A stretch of 56,968 nt of DNA from Collinsella sp. (GCA_019419485.1 DXZV01000001.1:2103-59070), one strand, 5' to 3'; counted from the stretch's first letter, positions 44,135-53,467 are shown. Numbers and translations are program-made. The notes: generated from the sequence alone by a model not told the origin.

Positions 44135-45907
44135 TCAGTCGAGCTCGTGCGCACGCGCACCTTCGAACTGCATTCGATAGTAACGGGCATAGGTGCCGCC
44201 ACGGGCGAGAAGCTGTTCATGCGTGCCACGTTCCACAACGCGACCATGCTCAACGGTCGCAATCTCATCGGCGTGTTTAATGGTCGAGAGACGGTGGGCG
44301 ATGATGATTGTGGTACGGCCGCGTGCCAGCTCTTCGAGCGACTCCTGGACCGCCTCCTCGCTCTCGTTATCCAAAGCACTCGTCGCCTCGTCCAAAATCA
44401 GGATCTTGGGGTTCTTGAGAAACACGCGCGCAATGGCAACGCGTTGCTTCTGTCCGCCCGAAAGACGGCTGCCACGCTCGCCCACGACCGTGTCATAACC
44501 CTGTGGAAGCGACTCGATAAAGGCATCGATGTTGGCGCGACGGGCGGCCTCGGCGATCTCTCCTGCCGTAGCGCCCGGCTTGCCGTAGGCGATGTTCTCG
44601 CCAATCGTGCCGTCAAACAGATAGACATCCTGCTGCACCAGGCCGATGGCGCGACGCAGGCTCTGCTGCGTCACATCGCGCACGTCCTGGCCGTCGATGC
44701 TAATGGATCCGGCAGCCACGTCATAAAAGCGCGGCAGCAGCGAACAGGTCGTGGACTTGCCGCCGCCCGAAGGGCCAACCAAAGCGATGGTCTGCCCAGG
44801 CTTGATGGACAGATTCATATGGTCGATAACGGGACGCTCTTCGGCATCGCCCTCGCCCAGCTCAACGTCCTCGTAGTTAAAGCACACGTCGTGATACTCC
44901 ACGGCGCCGGCAGTCACCTGCAGATCCGTAGCGCCCGGCTTGTCCTGGATATCCGGCGCGGTCGAGAGCACCTCGTCCATGCGCTTAAAGCCGGCGATGG
45001 CCTTCTGATACGTTTCGGCCGAATTGACGAGTGTCTCGAGCGGCGTGCAGAACAGCGAAATATAGAGTGCAAAGGTCGCCATATCGACCGCCTGCAGCTG
45101 TCCCTGGGCGACCAGCCAGCCGCCCAGCAGCACCACGATCACATAGAGCACACCCGAGAGCAGGCCATACGTCGCGGTATAGACGCCCATGGCGTGATAC
45201 ATGTTCTCCTTGGACGAAAGATAGCGATTGTTGGAGGCGCGGAACTTGAAGCGTTCGGTCTCCTCATTGGCAAAACTCTTGACCACGCGCATGCCCGCCA
45301 GCGAATCCTGCAGCTGCGCATTGATGCCGCTGATCTTTTTGCGGTTGTCGCTAAAGACCTCGCGCATGCGCATGTTCTGCCAAAACATGATGACCGCAAA
45401 CGCCGCCGTCACCACGGCCATGGCGAGCGCCAGCACCGGGGCGATGGTAAAGAGGATCACAAACGAGCCGATAATCTCGATGCCGCAGATGATGATCCAC
45501 TCGGGCACGTGGTGCGCCGCCTCGCAGATATCGAACAGGTCGTTGACCACGCGGCTCATCATGTCGCCCGAGCTGTTGCGGTCAAAGTACGCAAAGCTAA
45601 AGCGCTCATACTGGTCAAACAGGTCCTCGCGCATCTTGGACTCCATACGCGCGCCCATCACGTGACCCCAATAGCTCACAAAATAGCGGCAGGCGCAGCG
45701 GGCGGCATACATCAGCACCAAGCCCACCGCAATCATGCCGAGCGCCTGCATAATGACAGCCTGACCCTGAGTAAAGAGCCCACCGGTCAAATTGCGCAGG
45801 ATAATGGGGAACGCCAGGTCAATGGCGGCAAGCACCAGAGCACAAACAGTATCAGCAACAAAAAGCCCCATCTGGGGCTTGTAGTACGAAAGAAACCTTT
45901 TAAACAT
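44135..45907 (-). CDS. ABC exporter, membrane and ATPase domains fused (MsbA/multidrug type)
   Basis: The 590-residue half-transporter has six membrane helices (about 1-310) and an ATPase domain (about 335-575) with Walker A GPSGGGKST, Q-loop LVQQDVYLFDGTI, signature LSGGQKQR, Walker B ILILDEATSALD and switch His in IIAHRLSTI. It works as a homodimer or with a second half-transporter; none is adjacent. Substrate unknown. GAGG is five bases before the ATG. Confidence 0.93.
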   Translation of the reverse strand: MFKRFLSYYKPQMGLFVADTVCALVLAAIDLAFPIILRNLTGGLFTQGQAVIMQALGMIAVGLVLMYAARCACRYFVSYWGHVMGARMESKMREDLFDQYERFSFAYFDRNSSGDMMSRVVNDLFDICEAAHHVPEWIIICGIEIIGSFVILFTIAPVLALAMAVVTAAFAVIMFWQNMRMREVFSDNRKKISGINAQLQDSLAGMRVVKSFANEETERFKFRASNNRYLSSKENMYHAMGVYTATYGLLSGVLYVIVVLLGGWLVAQGQLQAVDMATFALYISLFCTPLETLVNSAETYQKAIAGFKRMDEVLSTAPDIQDKPGATDLQVTAGAVEYHDVCFNYEDVELGEGDAEERPVIDHMNLSIKPGQTIALVGPSGGGKSTTCSLLPRFYDVAAGSISIDGQDVRDVTQQSLRRAIGLVQQDVYLFDGTIGENIAYGKPGATAGEIAEAARRANIDAFIESLPQGYDTVVGERGSRLSGGQKQRVAIARVFLKNPKILILDEATSALDNESEEAVQESLEELARGRTTIIIAHRLSTIKHADEIATVEHGRVVERGTHEQLLARGGTYARYYRMQFEGARAHELD

Positions 45908-46007
45908 GCAATCCTCGAAGAGAAATAAATAGCGTGAGAAATCCGGTTGAACCGGTCAGGCTGAAAACAAAGCGTCCCAACAAGCATAACGCCGATGTTC
46001 TGGCAGC

Positions 46008-46154
46008 GTCAGCGAAAACGTCCCTAAGCGAGCAAGGTGCCTTGAAAGAGGAGCGACGCGTACTTCGGTACGCGAGCGACGATTGAAAGGCAGATTGCCG
46101 CTTAGGGGCGTTTGCAGCGTCGACTCGTTACGCGGTTTGGTAAAACCGCGTAAC
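46008..46154 (+). ncRNA. Structured element with covarying stems (copy 2)
   Basis: Same architecture as 16013-16160: a 12-bp outer stem (46019-46030 with 46099-46110, one G-U pair on the plus strand), a 6-bp stem (46038-46043 with 46087-46092), a terminal hairpin CGCGTAC-TTCG-GTACGCG (46057-46074) and the final 12-bp hairpin with loop GGTA (46127-46154). The TTCG loop closed by C-G and the G-U pair both favour RNA from the plus strand. It ends directly at the stop codon of the NUDIX gene on the other strand, just as copy 1 does at yqeY. Confidence 0.65.
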
Positions 46155-46850
46155 CTAGAGCTCCGCGCCCCCAAGGCGATGCGCGATGCTATCGCAGGCC
46201 AAGGCGCCCACGACGGTCTTGGCGTCTTCGATCTTGCCGTCGAGCACGGCGTCGATCAGCTCGTGCAGCGGCACCAGGTCAACGTTGACAAACTCGTCAT
46301 CGTCGGGACTGGGCGCATCAAACTCCAGCTTGGTAGCCAAGTAGATGTGAATGATCTCGTCGCAAAAACCGCAGGACGTGACAATCGACGTCAAAAAGCG
46401 AATGCGACCGGCCCTAAAGCCCGTCTCCTCGTGTAGCTCGCGCTTAGCGCAATCGAGTGGGTCCTCGCCCGGGTCGAGCTTGCCGGCGGGAATCTCGACC
46501 GTCACGCGGTCGATGGCGGTGCGGTACTGACGCACCAGTACGATCTTGCCGCTCTCGGTCAGCGCCACAACGGCCGCCGCACCCGGATGGCGAACGATAT
46601 CGCGGGCACTGCGGCGACCGTTGGGCAGCTCAACCTCAAGACGGTGGACGTCGAGGATCTTGCCCTTCCAGGCGCACTCCTCCGAAAGAATCTTCTCGTG
46701 CAGCTCGGCATCGTGCGGGTCGTCGTCGCCCAGCACCAGCGCCGGCTCGTCAGCGACCTCGCCACCAGGTTCGCCCTCGGCGTGCCCATACATGCGGCTG
46801 TCCTCCTCGACGATCTGTGCGTCCACGAGCTCTTCGTTCTTCTCGTCCAT
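46155..46850 (-). CDS. NUDIX hydrolase, ADP-ribose pyrophosphatase-like
   Basis: The 231-residue protein has a full Nudix box, G-x5-E-x7-R-E-x-x-E-E-x-G, seen in GEDPLDCAKRELHEETGF, preceded by VEIPAGKLDPGE, a pattern of the ADP-ribose pyrophosphatase branch. An acidic N-terminal extension of about 65 residues (MDEKNEELVDAQIVEED...) is unusual. I preferred the ATG at 46850 for its spacing to GAGAGGA; ATG 46859 abuts the site. It lies 21 bases after purD and is probably in the same operon. Confidence 0.88.
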   Translation of the reverse strand: MDEKNEELVDAQIVEEDSRMYGHAEGEPGGEVADEPALVLGDDDPHDAELHEKILSEECAWKGKILDVHRLEVELPNGRRSARDIVRHPGAAAVVALTESGKIVLVRQYRTAIDRVTVEIPAGKLDPGEDPLDCAKRELHEETGFRAGRIRFLTSIVTSCGFCDEIIHIYLATKLEFDAPSPDDDEFVNVDLVPLHELIDAVLDGKIEDAKTVVGALACDSIAHRLGGAEL

Positions 46851-46871
46851 CCGTCTCATTCCTCTCGGATT

Positions 46872-48176
46872 TTAGGCATCCCAGGCGTCGCGGCCGCGCA
46901 GCGCACGCAGGCCGATGTCGTGGCGCAGGGTCTTACCCTCAAAATCAATCTTCTCGCAGGCCTCGTAGGCAAGGTTGCGAGCGTTCTCGAACGTGTCGCC
47001 CAGAGCGGTCACGGCAAGCACGCGGCCACCATTGGTCACGAGCTGGCCGTCCACCACGGCAGTGCCCGCGTGGTACACGGTCACGTTCTCCATGGCCTCG
47101 GCATCGGCAATACCGGTGATGACCTTGCCCTTCTCGTAGCTGCCGGGATAGCCCGCACTCGTCAGGACAACGGCCACGGCCCACTCGTCACGCCAGTCGA
47201 GCTCAATCTGATCGAGCTCGCAGTTGGCGCAGGCCAGCATGACCTCGACCAGGTCGTTCTTAAGGCGCGGGAGCACGACCTGCGTCTCGGGGTCGCCAAA
47301 GCGGGCGTTGAACTCCAGCACCTTGGGGCCGGCGGGGGTGAGCATAAAGCCGCCATACAGGCAGCCGCGGTAGTCGATGCCCTCGGCAGCAAGCTCGGCA
47401 ACGGTCTGCTCCATGACCGCCACCATGGTGGCGTGCTCCTCGTCGGTCACGATGGGCACCGGGCTGTAGACGCCCATGCCGCCGGTGTTGGGACCCTTGT
47501 CGCCCTCGAGCGCGCGCTTGTGGTCCTGCGAGGTGGCCATGGGGCGCACGGTCTTGCCGTCGGTAAAGGCCAAAAGCGAGCACTCGGGGCCGGTCAGCAT
47601 CTCCTCGATAACCACGGTGTTGCCGGCATCGCCAAAGGTGCCGCCAAAGCACTCGCGCACGGCCTCCTCGGCCTGCTCAAGTTCGATCGCCACGATGACG
47701 CCCTTGCCCGCGGCAAGGCCGTCGGCCTTGACGACCAGCGGGGCGCCCTGCTCGCGCACGTAGGCGAGAGCCGAAGCCTCGTCGGTAAACGAGCCGTAGG
47801 CTGCCGTCGGAATGCCCGCGCGCTCCATGAGCTGCTTGGAGAACAGCTTGGAGCCCTCCATCTGGGCGCCCTCGGCACCCGGGCCAAAGCAGAGAATACC
47901 CGCCGCGCGCACGGCGTCGGCCACACCCGCCACGAGCGGAGCCTCGGGGCCAATTACCACGAGTCCGCATCCGTGGCTCTGCGCAAACGCCGCCACGGCC
48001 GCAGGATCGCAGTCGTCGAGAACAACGTTCTCGCCGCAGCTCGCGGTGCCGCCGTTGCCCGGCGCGATGTAGAGCTTGCCGGCGCGCGGTGATGCTGCGA
48101 GCTTAGCTGCCAAAGCATGCTCACGGCCGCCGCTGCCCAACAACAGGATGTCGATGGTTTGAGTGTCCGCCTTCAA
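46872..48176 (-). CDS. purD: Phosphoribosylamine-glycine ligase (GAR synthetase)
   Basis: PurD joins phosphoribosylamine and glycine, step two of purine synthesis. The 434-residue protein has ILLLGSGGREHALAAKLA at the N-terminus, the ATP-grasp core (APLVVKADGLAAGKGVIVA), DHKRALEGDKGPNTGGMGVYSP and FNARFGDPETQVVLPRL. I place the start at a TTG (48176): AGGAGG lies five bases upstream and this matches the family's N-terminus. An ATG at 48344 would add 56 unrelated residues and run into the purA gene. Its 118-base gap to purA holds a palindrome (48232-48274). Confidence 0.94.
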   Translation of the reverse strand: MKADTQTIDILLLGSGGREHALAAKLAASPRAGKLYIAPGNGGTASCGENVVLDDCDPAAVAAFAQSHGCGLVVIGPEAPLVAGVADAVRAAGILCFGPGAEGAQMEGSKLFSKQLMERAGIPTAAYGSFTDEASALAYVREQGAPLVVKADGLAAGKGVIVAIELEQAEEAVRECFGGTFGDAGNTVVIEEMLTGPECSLLAFTDGKTVRPMATSQDHKRALEGDKGPNTGGMGVYSPVPIVTDEEHATMVAVMEQTVAELAAEGIDYRGCLYGGFMLTPAGPKVLEFNARFGDPETQVVLPRLKNDLVEVMLACANCELDQIELDWRDEWAVAVVLTSAGYPGSYEKGKVITGIADAEAMENVTVYHAGTAVVDGQLVTNGGRVLAVTALGDTFENARNLAYEACEKIDFEGKTLRHDIGLRALRGRDAWDA

Positions 48177-48231
48177 GGGTGCCTCCTCTATGGATGAATG
48201 GCCCGCTCCGCGCGAGCCCTTTGCAAGCAAA

Positions 48232-48274
48232 TATACCCCTCGGCCGCCCGCTTGGGCTGCAAAGGGGTATATCG
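48232..48274. repeat. Palindrome between purA and purD
   Basis: ATATACCCC and GGGGTATAT are arms around about 24 GC-rich bases (with GCCC/GGGC inner pairing). On the minus strand it stands between the purA stop and the purD start and is followed by TTTG. It could be a partial terminator that sets the ratio of PurA to PurD, but this is conjecture. Confidence 0.5.
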
Positions 48275-48294
48275 CAATAACCAAATAGTCCCGA

Positions 48295-49581
48295 TTACTT
48301 CCAGAATCGGTTGATGATCTGCTCGCGACCGGCGCCGACGCCAATGAACGTCACGCGGGTGTGTGCCAGATCCTCGATAAACGCCACGTAGTCCTGAGCC
48401 TCCTGCGGCAGCTCATCAAAGCTGCGGCAACCGGTGATGTCGCACTTCCAGCCGGGGAGCTCCTCGTAGATGGGCTTGGCATGCTCAAAGCGCACCTGAT
48501 GCTCGGGCACGCTGGTGTAGCGCTCGCCATCGACGTCGTAGGCCACGCACACCTTGATGGTGTCGAAGGCCGAAAGCACGTCGAGCTTAGTCAGGGCGAT
48601 ATCGGTGAGGCCGTTGACGCGTGAGGCGTAGTTGGCGATGGGGCCGTCGAACCAGCCGCAGCGACGACGGCGACCGGTGGTCACACCGTACTCATAGCCC
48701 TCCTCGGTCAGCGTGTGACCGGCCTCGGACTCATAGGAAAGCTCGGTGGGCATGGGGCCCGAACCGACGCGGGTGATATAGGCCTTCATGACGCCCAGCA
48801 CGCGGTCGACGTTCTTCATGCCCACGCCGGAGCCGGTGATGGCGCCGCCGGCGGTGCAGTTGGAAGACGTCACGTACGGATAGGTGCCGTGGTCGATGTC
48901 GAGCAACGTCGCTTGGGCGCCCTCAAACAGCAGGTCCTTGCCCTCATCGATCATGTTGTTGAGCAGCAGGCTCGTCTCGGTGATGTAGGGACGCAGGCGC
49001 TCGGCCATGGGCAGGTACTCGTCGCAAATCTGGTCCACGGTGTAGGTGGGCAGGTTGTAGATGAGCTCAAGCTCGGGGTTCACGCGGGCGAGAGCGGTCT
49101 CCAGCTTGTCGCGGAACAGCGCCTCGTCCAGCATATCCTGCATGCGCAGGCCAATGCGGGCCATCTTGTCCTGATAGCACGGACCGATACCGCGCTTGGT
49201 GGTACCGATGTTCTTCTTGCCGAGCTTCTGCTCAAAGGCGCCATCCAGGTCGATGTGGTACGGCATGATGACATGCGCGTTGCCGCTAATCTTGAGGTTC
49301 TTGGTGGTGATGCCGTCGGCCTCGAACATGTCGATCTCCTCAAGGACAACCTTGGGGTTGACGACGCAGCCGTTACCGATCACCGACACATGGTCGGAAT
49401 ACATGATGCCGGAGGGCACCTGGTGCAGGCCGTACTTCTTGCCGTTGACGACGATGGTGTGGCCGGCGTTGTTGCCGCCCGAGTAGCGCACGACGGCATC
49501 GAAGTCGCCGGCGACCAGGTCGCAGATCTTACCCTTGCCCTCATCGCCCCACTGGGCACCGACCAAAACGGTTGACGGCAT
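48295..49581 (-). CDS. purA: Adenylosuccinate synthase
   Basis: PurA makes adenylosuccinate from IMP, aspartate and GTP, the first step to AMP. The 428-residue protein has VLVGAQWGDEGKGKICDLVA (GTP/IMP binding, catalytic Asp and Lys), GGNNAGHTIVVNGKKYGLHQVPSG-type region (residues about 38-61, with the catalytic His), GTTKRGIGPCYQDKMAR, TSSNCTAGGAITGSGVG and TTGRRRRCGWFD. Normal length. It lies 94 bases after dnaB on the same strand; no promoter is obvious in that gap. Confidence 0.97.
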   Translation of the reverse strand: MPSTVLVGAQWGDEGKGKICDLVAGDFDAVVRYSGGNNAGHTIVVNGKKYGLHQVPSGIMYSDHVSVIGNGCVVNPKVVLEEIDMFEADGITTKNLKISGNAHVIMPYHIDLDGAFEQKLGKKNIGTTKRGIGPCYQDKMARIGLRMQDMLDEALFRDKLETALARVNPELELIYNLPTYTVDQICDEYLPMAERLRPYITETSLLLNNMIDEGKDLLFEGAQATLLDIDHGTYPYVTSSNCTAGGAITGSGVGMKNVDRVLGVMKAYITRVGSGPMPTELSYESEAGHTLTEEGYEYGVTTGRRRRCGWFDGPIANYASRVNGLTDIALTKLDVLSAFDTIKVCVAYDVDGERYTSVPEHQVRFEHAKPIYEELPGWKCDITGCRSFDELPQEAQDYVAFIEDLAHTRVTFIGVGAGREQIINRFWK

Positions 49582-49674
49582 GTTTACTCCTTACATTCAT
49601 GGACTGTCTACGCGCCACGCCGGCACGCAGAAGCACAAAACATTCCCAGTATACCCGTGCAACGGGCGCCTGTC

Positions 49675-51066
49675 CTACTCCTCGGCATGTGCCCCATCAA
49701 GCTCATAGAACTTGGTGGATGCCGGCAGGAACATCAGGTCGACGTCGCCGATCGGGCCCGAACGGTTCTTGGCCACGACGATACGCGTAACGCCCTCGTC
49801 GGGTCGATCGTCGCGCGAGGCTTCGGCCTCGTCGGCGGAGCGGTCCAAGAACATAACGATATCGGCGTCCTGCTCGATGGAGCCCGATTCACGAAGGTCG
49901 GAAAGCTGCGGGCGCTTGCCGGTACGGGATTCGACCTGACGCGAGAGCTGCGACAGCGCGATGAGCGGGATCTTGAGTTCCTTGGCCATGATCTTCAGAC
50001 CACGCGACATCTCGGAGACCTCGACGGTACGGCTCTCGGAGCGGCGTCCCGGCGGAGGACTCACCAGCTGCAGGTAGTCCAGGATGATGATGGCCTTCTC
50101 CTTGTTGTGGAGCATGCGGCGGCTCTTGGCGCGAATCTCGGTCACTGTGGTGCCGGGCGTATCGTCAATCAGAATATCGAGCTTGGACAAGGTCTGCGTG
50201 GCCTCGTTGATATTGGCCCACTGCTCGGGGCTAATGCGGCCCATGCGGAAGTCACTGATCGAAATCATGGCGTAGGCGCAAATCAGACGCTGGGCAATTT
50301 CCTTGCCCGACATCTCCAGCGAGAAGAAGCCGACGGTATAACCGGCCGCGGCAGCGTTGAGCGCCAGATTCAGGGCGAACGACGTCTTACCCACAGCAGG
50401 GCGGGCGCCGATGATGATGAGCTGGCCCTCGCGAAAACCCATGAGCATGCGGTCGAGCGACGGGAAGCCCGTGGGCACGCCCGCAGCCTGGCCGCCTGCC
50501 TGGCACACTTCCTCGGCCTCGTTATAGGCCTCGACCATAAACTCGGTCAGCGTCTTGTAGCTCGACTTGACCTCGCGCGCCGTGACCTTGAGCAACTTGC
50601 TCTCGGCCAGCTCCACGACCTCTTTGGTATCGGTGGGAGCGTTATAGGCCAGCGCGTTGATCTCGTTGGTGGCGCCGATCAGCTCACGCAGCATCGAATC
50701 GCGGCGAACGATAGCGGCATGGTGCTGCCAGTTGACGAGCGACAGGGTCTGACCCATCAACTCCAAAATGTAGGCCTCGCCGCCCACGGCATCAAGCTTG
50801 TTGATGCTTCGCAGGTAATCGATCAGCGAGATGGAGTCGATGGGAATGCGGCTGTTGTACATATCGACCATCGCGGTATAGATGGTCTTATGAATGGGCC
50901 GGTAGAAGTCATCGGGCTGCAGCTCGACCTGGGCCTCTTCGACCACCTCGGGCGATAGCAGCATAGCGGCCAGTACATTGGCCTCTGCATCTTGGTTTTG
51001 GGGAAGACCCAACTTGGAGCCGCGGTCCTCAACCGTCAGCCCGGTCTCCCTATCGTCATATGCCAT
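49675..51066 (-). CDS. dnaB: Replicative DNA helicase
   Basis: DnaB unwinds DNA at the replication fork as a hexamer. The 463-residue protein has the N-terminal domain (LPQNQDAEANVLAAMLLSPEVVEEA) and a RecA-like domain with Walker A GARPAVGKTSFALNLA, Walker B IIILDYLQLV, and LKIPLIALSQLSRQVESR. I chose the ATG at 51066, which has GAGG six bases upstream; the frame can extend to 51078. No intein. It follows the rpsF-ssb-rpsR-rplI operon, a common arrangement. Confidence 0.97.
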   Translation of the reverse strand: MAYDDRETGLTVEDRGSKLGLPQNQDAEANVLAAMLLSPEVVEEAQVELQPDDFYRPIHKTIYTAMVDMYNSRIPIDSISLIDYLRSINKLDAVGGEAYILELMGQTLSLVNWQHHAAIVRRDSMLRELIGATNEINALAYNAPTDTKEVVELAESKLLKVTAREVKSSYKTLTEFMVEAYNEAEEVCQAGGQAAGVPTGFPSLDRMLMGFREGQLIIIGARPAVGKTSFALNLALNAAAAGYTVGFFSLEMSGKEIAQRLICAYAMISISDFRMGRISPEQWANINEATQTLSKLDILIDDTPGTTVTEIRAKSRRMLHNKEKAIIILDYLQLVSPPPGRRSESRTVEVSEMSRGLKIMAKELKIPLIALSQLSRQVESRTGKRPQLSDLRESGSIEQDADIVMFLDRSADEAEASRDDRPDEGVTRIVVAKNRSGPIGDVDLMFLPASTKFYELDGAHAEE

Positions 51067-51220
51067 GAGCATCCTCATTCATATCGCTTGCGAGCATCCA
51101 TAGTATCAGCCACGGTCCCAAAACGCGCCGCGCGCCGCCAATCATCACCGAACCAAACGGATGAACGGTCCTGTATATAGGACTTCGACGCAACGTTCAC
51201 CATGACACTCACTCAGCGCA

Positions 51221-51258
51221 AAAAACAAAAGGGCGCCCTGGTTTCCCAGAGCGCCCTT
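51221..51258 (-). terminator. Terminator after rplI
   Basis: On the minus strand AAGGGCGCTCTGG (51258-51246) pairs with CCAGGGCGCCCTT (51241-51229) around GAAA, followed by TTGTTTTTT. One mispaired base in the stem. It separates the ribosomal operon from dnaB; the rest of the 224-base gap holds nothing recognisable. Confidence 0.85.
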
Positions 51259-51290
51259 CTTAGAACAAGATTGTTGCGTTGCAGCAAATG

Positions 51291-51830
51291 CTACTCGGCA
51301 GCAGCCTCAGTCTCGACCTCGGCGGTCTCGGCCTCGGCGACCTCAGCGGCCTCCTCGACCTCAGCCTCGGCAGCGAGCTCCTCGGCGGTAACGCCGACGA
51401 GAACGACAACCTCGGCCTTGATCTCGCGGTACAGCGAGATGGCAACGGTGTGGGCACCGGCAACCTTGATGGGCTTACCGAGCTCGACGCGCTTGCGGTC
51501 GATGTCCATACCGAGCTGAGCCTTGATGGCGTCAGCGATCATAGCGGCGGTAACGGAGCCAAAGAGGATGCCCTCGTCGCCGACCTTGACGTCAACGGTG
51601 ACCGTCTTGCCCTCGAAGGCAGCCTTGGTCTCGTTGGCGGTAGCCAGACGGACGGCCTCGCGCTTGGCGATGTTGTTGCGACGCTCGTCAAGCTGCTTGA
51701 GGTTGCCCTTGGTGGCGGCAACAGCGAGCTTCTTGGGGAACAGGAAGTTCTCAGCGTAACCCTGAGCGACCTCTACGACGTCACCCTCGCCGCCCTTGCC
51801 CTTGATCTCATCGAGAAGAATAACCTTCAT
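51291..51830 (-). CDS. rplI: 50S ribosomal protein L9 with acidic C-terminal extension
   Basis: The N-terminal domain MKVILLDEIKGKGGEGDVVEVAQGYAENFLFPKKLA (residues 1-36) is the L9 signature, followed by the long connecting helix and the C-terminal 23S-binding domain ending near residue 148. The protein continues with about 30 residues made almost only of Ala, Glu and Val, an extension absent from most L9 proteins. Last gene of the operon, 15 bases after rpsR. Confidence 0.95.
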   Translation of the reverse strand: MKVILLDEIKGKGGEGDVVEVAQGYAENFLFPKKLAVAATKGNLKQLDERRNNIAKREAVRLATANETKAAFEGKTVTVDVKVGDEGILFGSVTAAMIADAIKAQLGMDIDRKRVELGKPIKVAGAHTVAISLYREIKAEVVVLVGVTAEELAAEAEVEEAAEVAEAETAEVETEAAAE

Positions 51831-51845
51831 GATGCGTCTCCCTTC

Positions 51846-52112
51846 TTAGCCGCGGTCGCGGTTGCCACGAGAGGAAACCACGGGGACGGTGTACGGCAGG
51901 AGAGCCATCTCGCGGGCGCGCTTGATGGCGTTGGCGATGTCATGCTGATGCTGCGTGCAAGCGCCAGTGACGCGACGGGGCTTAATCTTGCCACGGTCGG
52001 TCATGTACTTACGGAGAAGCTGAGTGTCCTTATAGTCGATGAACTCAGTGTTCTCCTTGCAGAACTGGCAGTACTTACGACGCGGCTGACGTGCAGAAAA
52101 ATCATTAGCCAT
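51846..52112 (-). CDS. rpsR: 30S ribosomal protein S18
   Basis: The 88-residue protein shows YCQFCKENTEFIDYKDTQLLRK and KIKPRRVTGACTQHQHDIANAIKRAREMALLPY-like S18 core (residues 14-73). CxxC plus the Cys and His of ACTQHQH form the zinc-binding version. The ATG at 52112 has AAAGG upstream. S18 pairs with S6 (rpsF) in the ribosome. Confidence 0.97.
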   Translation of the reverse strand: MANDFSARQPRRKYCQFCKENTEFIDYKDTQLLRKYMTDRGKIKPRRVTGACTQHQHDIANAIKRAREMALLPYTVPVVSSRGNRDRG

Positions 52113-52184
52113 GTCAAAATACCTTTCGTTTGGCAACTTCGGCGAACCGAAGCCGCCTCTCACTCAAAAATAGGTGAACAACCC

Positions 52185-52637
52185 TTAGAACGGGATGTCC
52201 TCATCGTAGACGTCGACCGCGGGCGGCGTAGCCACCGGTGCGGCAGGACGTGCTGCGGGCGCGGGAGCTGCGGGGGCGTAACCGCCCTGGTCGTAGCCAC
52301 CCTGGCCACCACGGGAGCTCATAAACTCGATCTCATCGACGATGACCTCAAGCTTGCTCCGGCGCTGGCCGTCGCGCTCCCAAGAGCTGTAGCGCAGCTT
52401 GCCCTCGATCGCGACCTTGTTTCCCTTTGCCAGGAAACGGCTCACGGCCTCGGCGCGGGTGCCGAACATGGTGCAGTCGACAAAGTTGGGATAGTCCTCC
52501 CACTCGCCAGTCTGCGCGTTGCGGCGACGATCGTTCACGGCGACGCCAAAGGACAGAACCTGGGTTCCGCCGGCGGTGGCGCGCAGCTCGGGATCGCGGG
52601 TGAGGTTACCGGTGATGTTCACTCGATTGATGCTCAT
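52185..52637 (-). CDS. ssb: Single-stranded DNA-binding protein
   Basis: The 150-residue protein has the OB fold (MSINRVNITGNLTRDPELRA, VLSFGVAVNDRR, VDCTMFGTRAEAVSRFLAKGNKVAIEGKLRYSSW), a Gly/Ala/Pro linker and the acidic tip DEDIPF that recruits replication and repair partners. It lies between rpsF and rpsR, the usual position for the replicative SSB. Confidence 0.97.
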   Translation of the reverse strand: MSINRVNITGNLTRDPELRATAGGTQVLSFGVAVNDRRRNAQTGEWEDYPNFVDCTMFGTRAEAVSRFLAKGNKVAIEGKLRYSSWERDGQRRSKLEVIVDEIEFMSSRGGQGGYDQGGYAPAAPAPAARPAAPVATPPAVDVYDEDIPF

Positions 52638-52684
52638 AACTCACTACTTCCTCTTGGGGCACAAGCCCAGTCAAAACGACAGTC

Positions 52685-52978
52685 TTACTCCTGGTCGTCG
52701 CGACGGACGATCATGTGGCGGACCACAGCGTCGGTGATGCGCAGGACGCGATCAAGCTCGGCGATCTGGGTAGGATCTGCGTGGAAGTTGATGAGGGTGT
52801 AGTCACCATCGGTGAGGTCGTTGATCTCGTAGGCGAGCTTGCGCTTGCCCCACTCGTCAACGGAGTCGACCTTGCCAGCGCCCTCAGCGATCGTGGTATC
52901 GATACGCTTCATAACAGCGAGACGAGTCTCGGGGTCGAGCGACGGGTCAACAAAGAACAGCAGTTCATAAGCCTTCAT
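52685..52978 (-). CDS. rpsF: 30S ribosomal protein S6
   Basis: The 97-residue protein (MKAYELLFFVDPSLDPETR, VDSVDEWGKRKLAYEINDLTDGDYTLINF, VLRITDAVVRHMIVR) is a standard S6. AGGAGG precedes the ATG at 52978. It is the first gene of rpsF-ssb-rpsR-rplI. A hairpin in its leader may be an autoregulatory site. Confidence 0.97.
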   Translation of the reverse strand: MKAYELLFFVDPSLDPETRLAVMKRIDTTIAEGAGKVDSVDEWGKRKLAYEINDLTDGDYTLINFHADPTQIAELDRVLRITDAVVRHMIVRRDDQE

Positions 52979-53004
52979 ATTGTCACCTCCTCTGGGCAAA
53001 TGTG

Positions 53005-53033
53005 GCTTCAGGTCGTGAAGGTGCGCCTGAAGC
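53005..53033 (-). promoter_or_regulatory. Leader hairpin of rpsF, possible S6:S18 binding site
   Basis: On the minus strand GCTTCAGG (53033-53026) pairs with CCTGAAGC (53012-53005) around CGCACCTTCACGA, 27 bases before the start codon. A second hairpin GCTGCA/TGCAGC lies at 53073-53090. Many rpsF leaders bind the S6:S18 complex for feedback; I infer the same here from position, not from a confirmed motif. The stretch 53100-53430 upstream shows no gene or clear element. Confidence 0.4.
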
Positions 53034-53440
53034 AGGAAAAGACTTGGTAATAATATCTTTCAACCTCCTAGGCTGCAAGAATATGCAGCTACAACCTCAT
53101 GACCTCCACATATGTCCATGCTCACACGGCACTTCATGCGCATTCCAACCAAATGCTGACCAAATGCTTGACGGATCTGTGTTCAAGATACGGTGCCGTG
53201 GGGACAAGCTGAGCCAAGCCGCAGGTCAGCGGGCACAAGGCTGTGGTCGCAAAATGCATACCAGTGGCCCACAGCACCACCCAAAGATTTTTAAATTCAT
53301 TGCCAAGTCGCTTATGAATACCCTTTTTTGAACAATTGAGTTGATCAACCACGCTGGTCGGAAGCCGTTTTTTGGGACCTCAAGCCCCACTGCAGCGCCA
53401 AGCACGGCCAAGCGTTTTAAAAAATGCCAACTTTTCTGTT

Positions 53441-53467
53441 TGCACTTTGCGATTCCTCGTGTATACT
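53441..53467 (+). promoter_or_regulatory. Promoter of the tRNA-Ser pair
   Basis: TTGCAC (53441-53446) and TATACT (53462-53467) are 15 bases apart and lie 17 bases before the first tRNA. The spacing is short, but the -10 box is good. Confidence 0.5.
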
